Assembly: GCA_027257055.1 (NCBI GenBank)
Contig: JAPVLO010000181.1
Coordinates: forward strand, 1,426,001-1,490,000
Reading direction: 5' to 3'
Origin: Cephalopachus bancanus
Lineage: Eukaryota; Chordata; Mammalia; Primates; Tarsiidae
DNA length: 64,000 nt
Part shown: one piece after another, positions 43,203 to 55,386 of the stretch
Layout: each line of letters opens with the position of its first letter
Numbering within the stretch: position 1 is the first letter of the stretch
Notes under the pieces: generated by a model
Seen by the model: only the letters and a program-made list of their open reading frames with translations
What the model was told of the DNA's origin: nothing
Databases searched by the model: none
Translations under genes and position numbers: made by a program

Positions 43203-45180
43203 TCTAGACATGTTTTTGTGCTTGTGCCATAATTGTGTGTCCATACACATTCTATTGTGTTGTTTTGTACATTTTTAGGCTCTACACAAACGATGCCATA
43301 TTGTATTTAATCTTTATGGAATATGCATTTTTGCACTCAAATTTATGTTTTTGAGATTCATTTGTGCTGATAAATCATGAGTGAATCCAGTTCCTTCATT
43401 CTGCCACCTTGTATCCATCAAGTAGACAACCTACAGTGTACCCAGCATTCCCCTCTGAGGTGCTCTCAGTGGATCTCCTTTTCCATAGTTATAGTTAGGG
43501 CTGTAATGAGACTCTCTTTACCAGCTTTCTTGCTCACAGAGAAGACTTTCTCCAGCTCCATGCCTTGGGTATGGGTTGAGGGTGTGTGTTGGCTCTGCCA
43601 GGGGCTGCATAATTTCAATGCTCACATTACACATGAGTTACATACCAACAGCACAGGGGACCCATCTTCCTTGCATTCTCAGCACTTGATGTGATTGTGC
43701 TATTTTGTCGGGTTCTGTGAGGTGTATCTCATTGAACTCATCTGCATTTCTACAATTACCAGTGAGCTATCTTTACCGATTGTTCATGTCTTCTTCTGTG
43801 TTTCTAGTCTCTAGCTTTCAAAAATTGCTTGTCTTTTTACTTTTTGATAGATTTTTTAGGAGTTCATGACACAGACTTTAAGTGCCATTGATCATAGGTT
43901 TACACACAGTGTAGTTGTCTTTTCATTTGGCAAAAAGTAAATCACATTTATTAATCTTTTTCCTTTAAGTTTTGTGCTTTCTGTTTCTTGTTTAGAAAAT
44001 CCTTCCCTATCCTGGTGTTTCCTTTTCTTATAAAAGTTTTATGGTTTTGCTTCTATATTAAGTCTTTAATTCATCTGGGAATTTACTTTTGGTTATAATG
44101 TGAGATAGAGATCCCATTGTATCCTTTATTATTATATATGCATGCACATCTATATGTATAGATATCATATAGCTATATCTTCTATAAATCTGTCCTTTAC
44201 TATACGAGTAACTAATAATCCCAGCACCTTTTCTCTTTTAGCATATGTTGAACCAAGTATTTCAATGCCTTTATCAAACCGATTATTTCTAAACTATATG
44301 TAAAGTCATCTCTCACATGTATGGTACCCCACATCCAGGCCATCTTCCTCTGTGCTCTTCCTTCTCACTCACTAATTGCCTATTGTCCTTCACAGCTCTC
44401 ACTGCTCCTGGCACTTCCTACCTGCACTCAGGTAAGACAGTCATGTGCCACGCAGCACCCTCCAGGACTCAGACTGGAATCGCATTGGGTTTGCAGGTTA
44501 ATGTGGGTAGAATGCCACCTTGACAATTTTGTGTTTCAGTGTTTGAATAGTCCTCTCTCTTCACTTATTTAGGTCTTCTTTTATGTTTTTCAGTAAAATG
44601 CATCACTTTTCTCTGCAAGGACCTTGGATAATTTTTGTTAGATCTTCCCTGAGATTAACTTTAGTTGTAAATTTTTTAAAACTACATTTTATATTTGCTT
44701 GTTGCTGATTTAAAGACTATTATTGACCTTGTATACTGATCTTATACTCAGCAGCATTGCTACGATGTATTCTCGGTTCTAATAATTTGTCTATTTCCAC
44801 TCTCATCTGTGTTTGTTTCTTGCTTTCCACACCCTCTGCATGTTTCTGGTGGAATTGTTCTTGCTGGGTCTCCAAAACAACCTTGGGCAGAGGTGGGGAC
44901 ACAGGCCCAGATGCTTCTCATCATAGTCATTAGGACAAACTTTTGGGGGGATCTTGGTAGATATCATTTAATATTTTAAAGCCATTTCCTTCTATTTTTA
45001 GCTTGCTGAGTTTTTTTTAAAAATCAGAAATGGGTATCAAATTCTCTCAACTGTTTTTAACTGTTGATATGATCATTTGTTGTTTTCTCTGGATGATTCT
45101 GTTAATGTAGGAAGTTACACTAATATATATTTCAATTTTAAACCAACCTAATAATGCATATAATTTATAAGTCAGTTGTA
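43203..45180 (-). mobile_element. Old L1 fragment(s)
   Basis: Antisense LINE-like sequence. Examples are gaaaatccttccctatcctgg...ttttatggttttgc...aattcatctgggaatttacttttgg at 43998-44095, and the 44700-45130 segment that reads as the complement of L1 ORF2. The first 600 bp is less certain. There are no intact frames. Confidence 0.55.
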
Positions 45181-45393
45181 CTATTATTTCACTTCTCCTA
45201 TTCCTTCTTTTCATCCTCACAAGCAACCATTTTCTTTGGGAATGCATCTCAATATTTATGAAAAAAATTATCGCATTGCTATTCTAGTTATTTCCATTTT
45301 AGACATGTTTACTGATTTCTTACTCTCAAGCCTTGGGACTTTGTTCCCAGCTCAAGATATCACCTTCTTTCCCACCCTCTCAGTAGGGTTATG

Positions 45394-45394
<1 letters not shown>

Positions 45395-45444
<50 letters not shown>

Positions 45445-45451
45445 TGTGTGA
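45395..45451. repeat. (TG)n microsatellite
   Basis: More than 20 TG units with one ta interruption. Confidence 0.97.
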
Positions 45452-47340
45452 AATTAGTTTTTGGTGTCCACTTTATTATGATTATAAACTTCATCTACAG
45501 GTGAGGTATAGTGTTCCCTGACTATATTTCTTTCTTGAACAATTCCTATTTTCCTAAAAATTAACAACGAACTGATTTTTTTCTACAAACCTGCCAGTCA
45601 TCACAAATTCTGACAGAGTGGACAACTTCTTTTGGTGTGTTCCAAGGTGCCAGGTGAACCAAGATGTCTTTCCTCATAGACCCCTCCGCGCCCAGCCTGA
45701 TGGAGACTCTGGACCTCTGCATGGTCAATACCAGGGCCTCCCTTTGCTTTTCTTGGGTCCCCATACACAGCTCCCGGGTGTGCCCCAAGATCTGGGCTGA
45801 GGCTGTCCCCTCTTGGTGACCCTAGCCCTTCACATGTCTGCTCCCAGCCTGTGCGGCTTGCAGCATGTCCTCCCCAGAGCACGGCTTCCAGCTTTGTCTA
45901 CACTGGGCCTGGTTCTCTGTACTCAGCTTCGTTCCTTCAGTGGAGTCTGCTTCCACTAAGAAAGGCACGCTTGGTGAGATCCTGGTGTCTTGCATAATGC
46001 TTTTCTGCTCTTACACTTTATTCGACTAATTTGCAACTTATTTTCCCTCAGAATTTAGAGGATGTTGTTCCCTTGAGGATTCTGATGCCATTGGACTCCT
46101 GTCCGTGTTGTGTGAGCTTTTCTTCTTTCTTGATGTTTGCGGTGTGCAGGTTTAATTTATTTCATTGGGCATCCGACGGGACTCTGGAAACTTGCGGGCA
46201 TCAGTTATGAGGACATTTTCCCGCTTTATTTCTCTGATGATCCCTCCCCTATGTTCTGTCCTGCAATTTTGGGACTCCTGTCATGTGGGGGCCCAGGGCA
46301 GCTCACTCAGGCTACGCCCTGGGCACTGGGCAGGTGGCTTTCTACCTTTGGGGTGACTATATAAAGCTGTCATCCAAACAGAAGCACTGTTTAGGGTGGG
46401 AGGGGTTCTGTCAAGCACTCTGGGATGCAAGCATAAGCTGCATGCAGGCAGACCAGGGCTGATCATTACCCCGGGGCGAAGCCTACAGGGTGGTGCCTGG
46501 GGACATGCCTTGCTGCCTGTACTCTGCCTGCACTCTGCATGTGGTGCCTTTTCTGATCAGTAGCCTTTGATGGACACTCCGATCAGCTCTGCTGTGGTTC
46601 TTGAATCTAGAGCATCCCTGCTCAGTCTCTGGAGTGTCTTTTCTGTATGGAGGGTGGACTATTGGAAGATGGGAGAGCCTGGGAGCCAATTGCTCCTTCT
46701 GTGTCCTTCCTGCCCTCTTGCTTCAACCCCATCCTTTACCCCTACTTCAGAGGTTTCTGCTCATCCTGTGAATGCCTCTTGGGGAAATGGCTGACCCCGG
46801 GAGCATCTTGTCTCACCAGAAACTGAAGCTGTCCAGGACAACCAGGGTTGGGCAAAGGGCACAGAGGCCCCCTTGAAGAGTTAAAGGAGTTCTGGTCTCT
46901 AGTCACAGAGGGGAGCTGTGCGGGGGCCAGGAGCAGGATTTGGCAGTGAGGATGGGAAGCTGAAGAAGGCCAAGTCTTAGCTTCAGTGTACCTACGCAGA
47001 GTCAGGCCCTAAATGGGAAGGAGGGACACCTCAGGTTGTCTGAAGTTTGGGCTGGTAGGACTCGCTCCTTCTTTCTGGAGACACCAGCCTCCCTACCTGA
47101 AGCTCATGCAGAAGTCTTAGGGGTGATGCCCAGCATGTCTATACATGCTCTCTTTAAGAATGGCCCTTCTGTCTACTAGACATATAACTAGTGTCCAGTC
47201 TCAGCCAGGGCAACCTAGGAAGGGAGAGCCCTGGTAACGGAGTGGATGAATTACTGACGGTGGGGCTGGGACTTGACTGATACAAACCAGCAGGAATGAG
47301 AGGACAGGCCTGGGGATGAACTTGATGGTGCTTGACCTTG
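45452..47340. other. Unique-looking DNA, no gene
   Basis: No recognisable gene. Open frames on both strands overlap and lack domains. Confidence 0.4.
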
Positions 47341-47344
47341 CATG

Positions 47345-47461
47345 TAGACAAGGTGGGAATGGTGTGTGCATGTGTGAGTGTATTCATGAGCATAGACAGG
47401 ATGAAGATGGTGCATGTTCATGTGTGTGCATGCATATATAGATAGGATGGAGGGAGGCATA

Positions 47462-47517
<56 letters not shown>

Positions 47518-47534
47518 GTGCGCGCGTGTGTATG
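47345..47534. repeat. TG-rich region with a (TG)n/(CG)n core
   Basis: A loose gtgtgtgcatgtgtg region, then a (TG)n core from 47464 that changes into cgcgcg and back. Confidence 0.9.
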
Positions 47535-48779
47535 TATGCAAACTCGAAGGCAAGATAAGGAAGAGTTTGTCTCCTTGTGGAGCTCACCCATGATTTGGTT
47601 TCTTAGCCCTGGGAAGGGCTCCTGGAGCCATTACTGGGGTAGCTCCTGGAATCCTAGGAAAGAGCAGCCCACTTTCAATGACTGATGATGCCAGAATTGC
47701 CATGAGCAATTCAGAAAGAGACTGAAAGGCTCAGTGAAGTGGATGTCAGAATGCATCCATGACATAAGACATAGGACCCACCAGTTGCCCACGCACTTGC
47801 ATACCTAGAAGACACTCACTTCACTGACACAAAGAGGACTGCTCTAGTTTGGGGTCAGGGGACCATTAGTATTGCTGAGACTCTCTGGGGTTGCTGTCCT
47901 CTGTGGGTCAGGAATGGTGATAGGAGATGCGGTTCCAGGACACGCTGCCCTGCATCACTGGGGCTAGTAGGATTCCAGAATTCTGGACTAGCAGAGGCCA
48001 GGTGGACAACATTGTCATGAAAAGTAGCAAGGAGGGAATGACCTGTGGGGATCTAGATCATGGCTTGTTCCCCAGAGCAACACAGATGGGTAGCCAATGT
48101 AGGTATTGTTGACAGAAAACTGAGGAAGAGGCATGTACATGGGCCAATGGTTGTGGGCCCCAGGGTGCACATCTTTGCATTGCACGTTTATGTCCACCTG
48201 TGAACAACCCACTGTGGAGTAGGCACAGAATCAATGAACAGATTGGATCTTCCTGTCTGTGTTAGCCAGCTGGGCCCACGAACATGGCAGCCTCAATGGC
48301 AGATATGAGACCAAGCCTGAGCCTGATGTGGGTCCCTCTTGCAAGGGCTGGTTGAGCTCTTGTTGCTGAGGATCCCATCTGTTAGCAGCAGCGAGCTGAG
48401 CCCGTGTTACTACACTCCCCTAGCTTCAAAAAGACCATCCAACAAGTGAAAGGCAATGTGAAACTTCAAGAAAAAGTGAAGATCACCAGAAATGGTAAAC
48501 ACAAAATAATATATTATATATGATATATAAGTGTTTAAGGCAAAAGTTATAAAACTGTATGATGGCTTTTTAATTAATGTAGACAAAATATATATGATAA
48601 CAGCACAAGGATGAATGGGAAGAAGTTAAATGGAACCATATCATTCCAAGATTCCTTTATTTCACATGAAATCGTACATTAACTAACTCTAAGTAGGTTA
48701 TAAATTGCAATAGATGTATAATATAATCTCCATAGCAAACACGAAAAATTAATGCAAAATTTAGCTAAACAGACAATGG
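47535..48779. other. Unique-looking DNA, no gene
   Basis: No gene is recognised. The part after 48420 is AT-rich and may be old L1. Confidence 0.4.
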
Positions 48780-49138
48780 CAGGAGAGTTCCAGTTTCTGG
48801 TCCAACATGTAAGGAGCTTGGAAATCATCACTCCTGTCCTCTCAAATGGACAGACTGAAAATCAATGTCTCTTCTTGGATTCATCAGATAATTGAGGCCA
48901 TAGAGAAAATTGCTACCTCTCAAATTAGAACGATGAATATGGGTATAAACCTAACAAAATAGGTACAAGCCCTATATGAGGAAAACTATAAAATTCGGAT
49001 GAAAGAAACCAAAGAGGATCTAAATAAATGGAGAGGTCTTCCATGTTCATGAATAGGGAGGCTCAGAATTGTCAGGATAATAGTTCTTTCCCACTCGATC
49101 TATGAATTCAGTACAATCCCAATCCAAATACCAGCAAA
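48780..49138 (+). mobile_element. Old L1 ORF2 fragment
   Basis: The order ccctatatgaggaaaactataaaa, agaggatctaaataaatggagag, ttccatgttcatgaatagggaggct, and aattcagtacaatcccaatcc follows ORF2 in sense. It stops at 49138, where a new L1 5' end starts. Confidence 0.65.
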
Positions 49139-49139
49139 A

Positions 49140-50700
49140 GGATTCAGTGAAGATGGCAGAACAGGAAGCACCAGAAATCTGTTCCTCAACCTAGAAAACT
49201 ATTTATTGCACTGGCAGAATCTATCTAATGTAACTATTTTGGAATTCTGGAGCTGATTAAAGACTTTCAGCTTCCAGGGAAAGGCTTGGATGATAGACTG
49301 CAGTAAATTTCAGTCAATATCAGCTCTCAGCAGAATAGCAGCTACCTGTGCACCACTCCTGGGTCATGTGGGAGGCATCTGTGCATGTGTTCCTGGAGCA
49401 GTCTGCACACAGTTTGCAGAAGCCAGGGTGGCCAAAAGCACCCTGTCTTCCAAATATCAGGAACCTGTGCTCTGATTACCCATGGCAGCTTCAGATGACA
49501 GAGGTGTAGACAAAGAGGTGGGCAGCCATTGTTGCACCTCTCCCATTGTTGCAAGCCCCTCCAGCCGAAGTAACTACAAGACTTAAAGGGCCAGCACCCT
49601 CCTGCCTTCATTTTGCTGCCTTTCATCTTTTGGGAGCTAGATAGTAAAGACTAGGATATTCAAATGCAACTTCGGATACAGAGAAAATTAGAAAGTGACT
49701 GCAGATGCCTAGGGAAAGGCACAGATTCAGAAAAGACCGGACAAGATCTTAAGTTTATGCCTCGGGTTGATCCTTAGCACATCCTGTAACAATACAAAAC
49801 AAAAAAACATAAACCAAACACAGTAACAAGAAAAGAGAAACCCTGGGGAAAGAGAAAGAATATGATTTCCAGCATTACTACATTATTAGATTCAAATGTC
49901 TAGTTCTCAACAACAAAAATCACAAAGCAGACAAAGAAAAAGTATGGCCCAATCAAAGGAAAAAATAAATAAACGGAAATAGTCCCTGAAAAGCCCTGAT
50001 GATGCAGGTCTATTAGAAACTTAAAAATAACTGTCTTAAGAATGCTCACAGAACTGAAGGAAAATGTGGAGAAAATCAAAAAAATAATATATAAACAAAA
50101 CAGAAATAACAATAGACAGGAGACCTAAAAAAAAAGGAAAGAAAAATTCTGTAGCTGAAAAGTATAATAACTAAAATTAAAAATTTACTAGGAGGGATTC
50201 AAAAGCAGATTTGAGCAGGCAGAAGAAAATCAGTGAACTTGTAAATAGGACAATGGAAATTAGCAAGTCTGAGAAACAGATAGAAAAATGATTGAAGAAA
50301 GTGAACAGAACCCAACAGACAGGTAAAACACCATTGAACGGACCAACATGCACATTGTGGTAGTTGTAGAAAAAGAGGAAGAGAAAAAGGGAAAAAAAGA
50401 AAGAATAAAAATGTACCAAATGTAATAAAACACAAGAATATAAACATCCAAGAAGCTCAATGAACTCTAAGAAGATTAACACAGAGTCCCACAGTGAGAC
50501 AAATTATAATCAAACATAATGAATAAACAAATTGTGGTATGGTCACACAATGGAATTTTTCTCTGCTATCAGAAGTAGTGGAATTAGACTCACTTAACAT
50601 GGATGAATCCCCAGATTCTATTCTGAGTGAAAGAAGCTAGAAATAAAACAGTATACACATTTTGTATACATTCACTTAACTGAATTTCTACAACAGGCAA
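49140..50700 (+). mobile_element. Second old L1 copy, starting at its 5' UTR
   Basis: It begins with gaagatggcagaacaggaagc, which fits the YY1-type start of an L1 5' UTR, followed by ORF1-like cctgatgatgc... and ctcacagaactgaaggaaaatgtggag near 50040. After about 50520 it looks like an L1 3' end. Most of ORF2 must therefore be deleted. It is decayed. Confidence 0.55.
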
Positions 50701-50707
50701 AAATACA

Positions 50708-51075
50708 GACAGTCCCTATGGTCCTACTTAAAATGTTTCAACTTTATGATGGTGTGAAAGCAATATACATTCAGTAGAAGCCTTACTTTGAGTACTCAAT
50801 GCAACCATTCTGTATTTCACTTTCAGTATTTAATAAATTATGAGATACCAACACTTACATTTTTTTCTTTTCAACTGTCAACACTGTTATTATAAAAGTC
50901 TGTGTTAATTTTGCCCAACTGTAAGCTAATTAAGTGTTCTGAATATGTGTAAGATAGGCTAAGTTATAATGTTTAGTAGTTTATGTGTATTGAATGTAGT
51001 TTCGACTTAGAATATTTTCAGTTTAAGATGAGTTTACTGGGATGCAACCCCATTGTAAGTCGAGGAACATGTGTA
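50708..51075. mobile_element. Non-autonomous DNA transposon (Tigger/MER type)
   Basis: It starts cagtccctatggtcctacttaaa and ends ccccattgtaagtcgaggaacatgtg, which are imperfect inverted ends. The middle includes ttttgcccaactgtaagctaat and ataggctaagttataatg. No coding part is seen. Confidence 0.6.
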
Positions 51076-51489
51076 ACGTAAGAAAAAAGTGGATGTCTCT
51101 GAGAAAGGCCATGATGAAATTTTATGGAAGAGTTTCCCTCTACATGTTCTACATGTTGAGAGAGGCTCGGGTTACACGGATGTATCCTTGTGTCAAAATT
51201 GGGCACGCTTTTCAATATGTGAGAGGGGAGGAAAAGAAAAAAAGAGAGTACCAGTAAAAGCAAGTTATACATAAAAGGAAATGTTTGGTTTTAGATGGCT
51301 CACAATCTCAGGTAACACTGGAACACAGCAATTTCTATCACATCTTGAGGGAAGAAACTGCTGCATAAGAATTCTATACCAAGGCACAAAGATGCCAGAC
51401 TGTCACTACACAGATGTAAAAATATAGGAATTCAACATCTTGAAATCCTCGAAAAAGTTACTATTCAAAAATTATGAAAATTATGGAAA

Positions 51490-51600
51490 GAGGCTGCAGT
51501 GAGTTATGATCATGCCACTGTACTCCAGCCTGGGTGACAGAGTGAGACCCCATCTGTTGAAAAAAAGAAAAGAAAGAAAAGAAAGAAAAGAAATAATTTA
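51490..51600 (+). mobile_element. Alu right-arm monomer, old
   Basis: gaggctgcagtgagttatgatcatgccactgtactccagcctgggtgacagagtgagacccc plus an A-rich tail. This is a right-arm fragment (FRAM-like or a truncated AluJ). Confidence 0.75.
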
Positions 51601-51877
51601 GCAGGGGGAAAGGCCTAGGGGTGACCAGTGAATCATTTCTTAGAGTCCAAAATGACCAATTGTGTAAATTACAGGACAAATATACAAGTTACAAATCATG
51701 GTAATTCTATGGAAAATTCGGTTAAGTAGGGTAAGGAAGAATGTGTGATAGCTTTGTCATCTTTTATATCTGGGAATCAAAAGATAAGAACTAAAATAGG
51801 AAAGAGTAGTTTACTTTTCAAAAACCAACATTACTCCAGTTCTTAACATTTTAAAAGTAATCTATTTTCTCAATTTT

Positions 51878-52165
51878 TTTTTTTTTGAGTTGAGTTTCAC
51901 TCTGTCGCCCAGGCTGGAGTGCAGTGGCACACTCACGGCCACCGCAGCCTCAACCTGCTGGGCTCAGGCGATCCTTCCGCCTCATCCTTCCAAGTAGCTG
52001 GAACTATAGTTGTGCGTCACTGCACCCAGCTAATGTTTTGATTTAGTGTAGAGATGAGGTCTTGCCAAGTCGCCCAGGCTGGTCTCGAACCCGTGGGCTC
52101 AGGCAATCCTTTCATCTCGGTCTCCCAATGTGCTGGGATTATAGGCGTGAGTCACCGTGTCCGGC
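51878..52165 (-). mobile_element. Alu, intermediate type
   Basis: Antisense copy with a 16-bp target-site duplication, ctattttctcaatttt, at 51862-51877 and 52166-52181. The linker is ttgatttagtgtagag; the right arm reads ctcacggccaccgcag. Confidence 0.92.
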
Positions 52166-52181
52166 CTATTTTCTCAATTTT

Positions 52182-53129
52182 AAAAGAATATTTTGTGAAC
52201 TAATATTGCTTATAATAATGAAGAAACATTTATCCAAAATTCTGCATTTTCTTTGGTTTCACTTTAACTTTTCACTTAAATTCAGAAAAGCTGCATAACT
52301 GCTTTGGGTTAAAGATAGTGATAGAGAATATGACCCTCATGTATGTGTGTACTCACTAAATGTTATATGATGATGAAATTTTAAACATTTGAGTTCAATT
52401 TCCTAATTCCCCTTAGGCTACATCCTTTTACTGAATCTGAAGAACTTCAAAGGCAATGGTTGGTGAACTGCTGGTGCCTGAGCATGAATTGACACGAGGT
52501 CACCTGTTCTGGTGTTCACTATCTCACGTAGCAGCCAAGAACATGTCAGGTTCCCTCAAGGCTGCCCTTGCTTTAGCGTGGCATGGCTGGTTTTACTAGT
52601 CTCAGCCTGCTAATGTGTCTTTTAAACACTCTGTGGGAAGTGCATGTAAAGCTGCACCTAGTCACGCGTGTCTCTGTGACAAGCAGTGGTGTGAGAGGTC
52701 CTAGAGCAACATGTTTACTGGAAAGAATGACCAACTGGTTATTCAGATCTGGATATTTGGCAGACACTTCCTTGAAAGGAACAAACTGAGACTGGCTGTT
52801 CAAGGAGAAAACACTCAGTAAAATGCTAGCAATCATTAAGTTTGAGATTTCACACATAAAGTTTTGGAAAACTTATATTTGCCACAGTGAGGATCAAACT
52901 CATTAAAGACTTCTGACAAGACTGGTGGCGATATAACAAATGATTCTGGTATTGAATAATGAACTACATTGACATTTAAAAATCTATATAACTCAGTGAA
53001 CTGCTATTTGCCAAACAATAATCAGATTTACAGAATCACATCTGGGTTAAAGATCCAGATGCAAGACAGATCGGGGTTTTATTGCATCACAGCATGAAAA
53101 TTCATTGACACAATTTCAGATTCCACATT
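52182..53129. other. No gene recognised
   Basis: AT-rich unique-looking DNA. Short frames on both strands match nothing I know. Confidence 0.4.
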
Positions 53130-53400
53130 GCAACTAATCTTTTTTAAAAATAACTTTAATTTTGAAATAGTTTAAGACTCACAAGAAGTTGTAAAAATAA
53201 TACACAGGGTTCCATGACCCTTCACTTGGCTTTCCCTAGTGACCATATCTTACATAGCCACAGAACATTGTCAAAACCAGCAAAATGATTTGGGTACAAT
53301 CCTCAGTAAAATTTCACCAATTTTTACATGCACTCATTTCTCTTCTTTTTATCCAACTGAACTTTAAGAAACTACCATTTGTCCAGTTCTGGTGTTGGTA
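53130..53400 (-). mobile_element. Old L1-like fragment
   Basis: ttaattttgaaatagtttaagactcac...gttccatgacccttcacttggctttcccta...catatcttacatagccacag is a pattern of old antisense L1 3' sequence. Confidence 0.5.
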
Positions 53401-53640
53401 TCAAGAACTTCCATAATGACCAGAAAAATGACATGAAAATACTCCTCCTTGTACCAACTACATACCTGTGTGAGGTTTCTTTTCTTCTTATACTTCAACC
53501 AAGCACACATAACAACAGATTAAATACAGAATCCAATTGTCTTCAATTAAGCCAGACATTAAAGAGATTTGCAAAAATGTTAAACAATGTCCTTCTTACA
53601 AAGTATTTTTGTTTTGGGAAATAAAGCAATTTTTCTTTAA

Positions 53641-53922
53641 AATGTTACATCTATATGCCACAAACCGAAGATCCTTGGAGCCGTCCATGGTCTCGAGGAT
53701 TGTGAGAGTCCTGAGCTCCCTGAGGAGACCTTGGTCTCAGCTATGCCACCTCCTGGAGCTCCTGTGCTCTCTGACAGAGGCCACAACCTTCACATTCGTT
53801 CATTTAAACACACATATTTGGGTCATGTCATAATTTATCCAGAGAAAATGAAAAGTTCAGAAGTTTCTGGAGCGGCTGTCAATAGGGAAAATATGATGCA
53901 AACTCTAAGTATTTTAAAGTGA
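53641..53922 (+). other. Unrecognised open frame beside the PIGG 3' end
   Basis: 93 codons open between a TAA at 53638 and a TGA at 53920-53922, with the first ATG at 53743. The composition is mixed and protein-like (it includes ESPELPEETLVSAMPPPGAP and YLGHVIIYPEKMKSSEV), but I recognise no family. It could be a terminal exon, a processed pseudogene piece, or chance. It lies opposite to and about 190 bp beyond the PIGG stop. Confidence 0.3.
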
Positions 53923-53944
53923 CCTTTCATTAAACTTCTTACTA

Positions 53945-53950
53945 TTTAAT
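53945..53950 (-). terminator. Possible PIGG polyadenylation signal (ATTAAA)
   Basis: The - strand reads ATTAAA here, about 165 bp after the stop codon. It is the first such hexamer in the 3' UTR direction; its use is not proven. Confidence 0.35.
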
Positions 53951-54113
53951 CTAAAATCAGGAACAGCAGTTAAAAAAATTAGTTATTCATCAATTTTGTA
54001 GAATTCATATCTTTCTTTTTTGAATGATATTGCATTAAACAGATTTTTCCACATTCATATTCATGAGTAAACAGACTTTAAAAATATATTATTTTCCTAG
54101 TGTCCAGATTAGT

Positions 54114-54330
54114 TTAAGTCTCTTTGAGTCTGGTTTGATCCATGGCTGTGAAGAATACACAGATAGCAGCTGTAATGAGAAGATGCATTCCCTCATAGAG
54201 AAGTTTTGGAGAAAACACGCTCCATATAAATAAATGATAACGCAGGGATGTCACCAAAATGATGTATGTGGAAACTGGAATAGAACAAATCAACGCGTAG
54301 CAGAAGCAAGCATGACTCAGTGCTGAACCA
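54114..54330 (-). CDS. PIGG: GPI ethanolamine phosphate transferase 2, last exon
   Basis: PIGG is the catalytic subunit that, with PIGF, adds ethanolamine phosphate to the second mannose of GPI anchors in the ER. On the - strand a pyrimidine-rich tract and AG (54332-54331) form a splice acceptor, and the exon runs from 54330 to the TAA at 54116-54114, encoding about 72 residues. The C-terminus RYHLFIWSVFSPKLLYEGMH is one I recognise as that of PIGG. Two hydrophobic stretches are visible, matching the final membrane segments. The exon is intact. No other PIGG exon was found between here and 64000, so the rest must lie beyond the window or in parts I could not read, with the L1 at 56551-63735 lying in an intron. 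PIGG and TMEM271 point towards each other. Confidence 0.8.
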
Positions 54331-54364
54331 CTGTTAATAAAAAAAAATGTATTAGCATATGGCA

Positions 54365-54489
54365 CTTATGTATCATGTGAGACAGAACATATATGTAACC
54401 AACTTCTACTCCGAGAAGGATTATGGTAATTCTTGCCCCTGGACCAGAGGGCATCACGTTTTTCATCAGCACACTCATTCAGTCACTAA
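54365..54489 (-). other. Intron of PIGG, proximal part
   Basis: Sequence upstream of the last exon on the - strand. No further exon is visible. Confidence 0.4.
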
Positions 54490-54660
54490 GATACAGAATT
54501 AGGCATTCCTCCAGAAGCCCTAGGGAAAAACCAGTCCCTGATCTCAGGGAGACTACATTCTAATGAAGGAGACAGGAAAAACCAGATAAATATGTAACAT
54601 GTCAGGAAATGATAAATTCTAAGAAAAATAAAGCAGAGTAGCTGGAAGAGTAGTGGGTGA
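54490..54660 (+). repeat. L2 fragment
   Basis: tcctccagaagccctaggg, cctgatctcagggagactacattctaatgaaggagacagg and cagataaatatgtaac follow the 3' end of L2 in sense orientation. Confidence 0.65.
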
Positions 54661-55257
54661 GCTCTCTAGAAATGCTTCTAAAACTTGGCTGTAAGAAAAA
54701 TGACCTATGGTGTTTGCTGGCCATATCTCTTTGGGACCTCTCCCACACAGAAATCTGGATGTGGTCGGTCTAGGGGGGATAGGAGTCTGCACTCTAATAG
54801 GCACTGAGGTGCCCAAGGAGACAACAGCTGCAGATGCAGCTCTGACTGCTTTTCAGGACCACAACAGTCTACACAGTATATTTGAAAAATGTTCCCTCAA
54901 AGTTTGCATGTTTATTTAAAAATTATATCCATGTACTACTATATCACATATATTATGAAATTAAACAATAGATGGAAAAATCACAAAAGGATGAAGTACA
55001 GATAAATATGAATATAAGTTCTGAACTTTTCTTTTGCTGTCCAGTGAAGTATCTTGCCAGTCTGGTCTGGTCTGGGGACATTGGCCCAAAGTGTTTGCTA
55101 AGCAAATTAACAATGAACAGCATTCATGAAATGAGAACCACCCCTCAGAGCATATTAACGTCCTCCTGTTGTTTTCAAAGTGTTTTAATAAATTTTGCAC
55201 ATAAATCTATTCCTTAAAGCAACTTCCTGTGAATCTATGATTATTTCAAATTACAAA
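54661..55257. other. Probable PIGG intron, nothing further seen
   Basis: Unique-looking DNA with no exon that I can support on the - strand. Confidence 0.4.
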
Positions 55258-55386
55258 TTCCCTGTAATCCCAGCTACTTGGGAAGCTGAGGCAGGAAGAC
55301 TGTGTGGGCCCGAGTTCAAGGTTGCAGTGAGCTATGATCATGCCACTGCACTCCAACCTGGATGACAGAATGAGACCCCATCTCAA
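55258..55386 (+). mobile_element. Alu right-arm monomer, old
   Basis: cctgtaatcccagctacttgggaagctgaggcaggaagac...ttgcagtgagctatgatcatgccactgcactccaacctgg. A right-arm fragment of an AluJ or FRAM. Confidence 0.8.
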
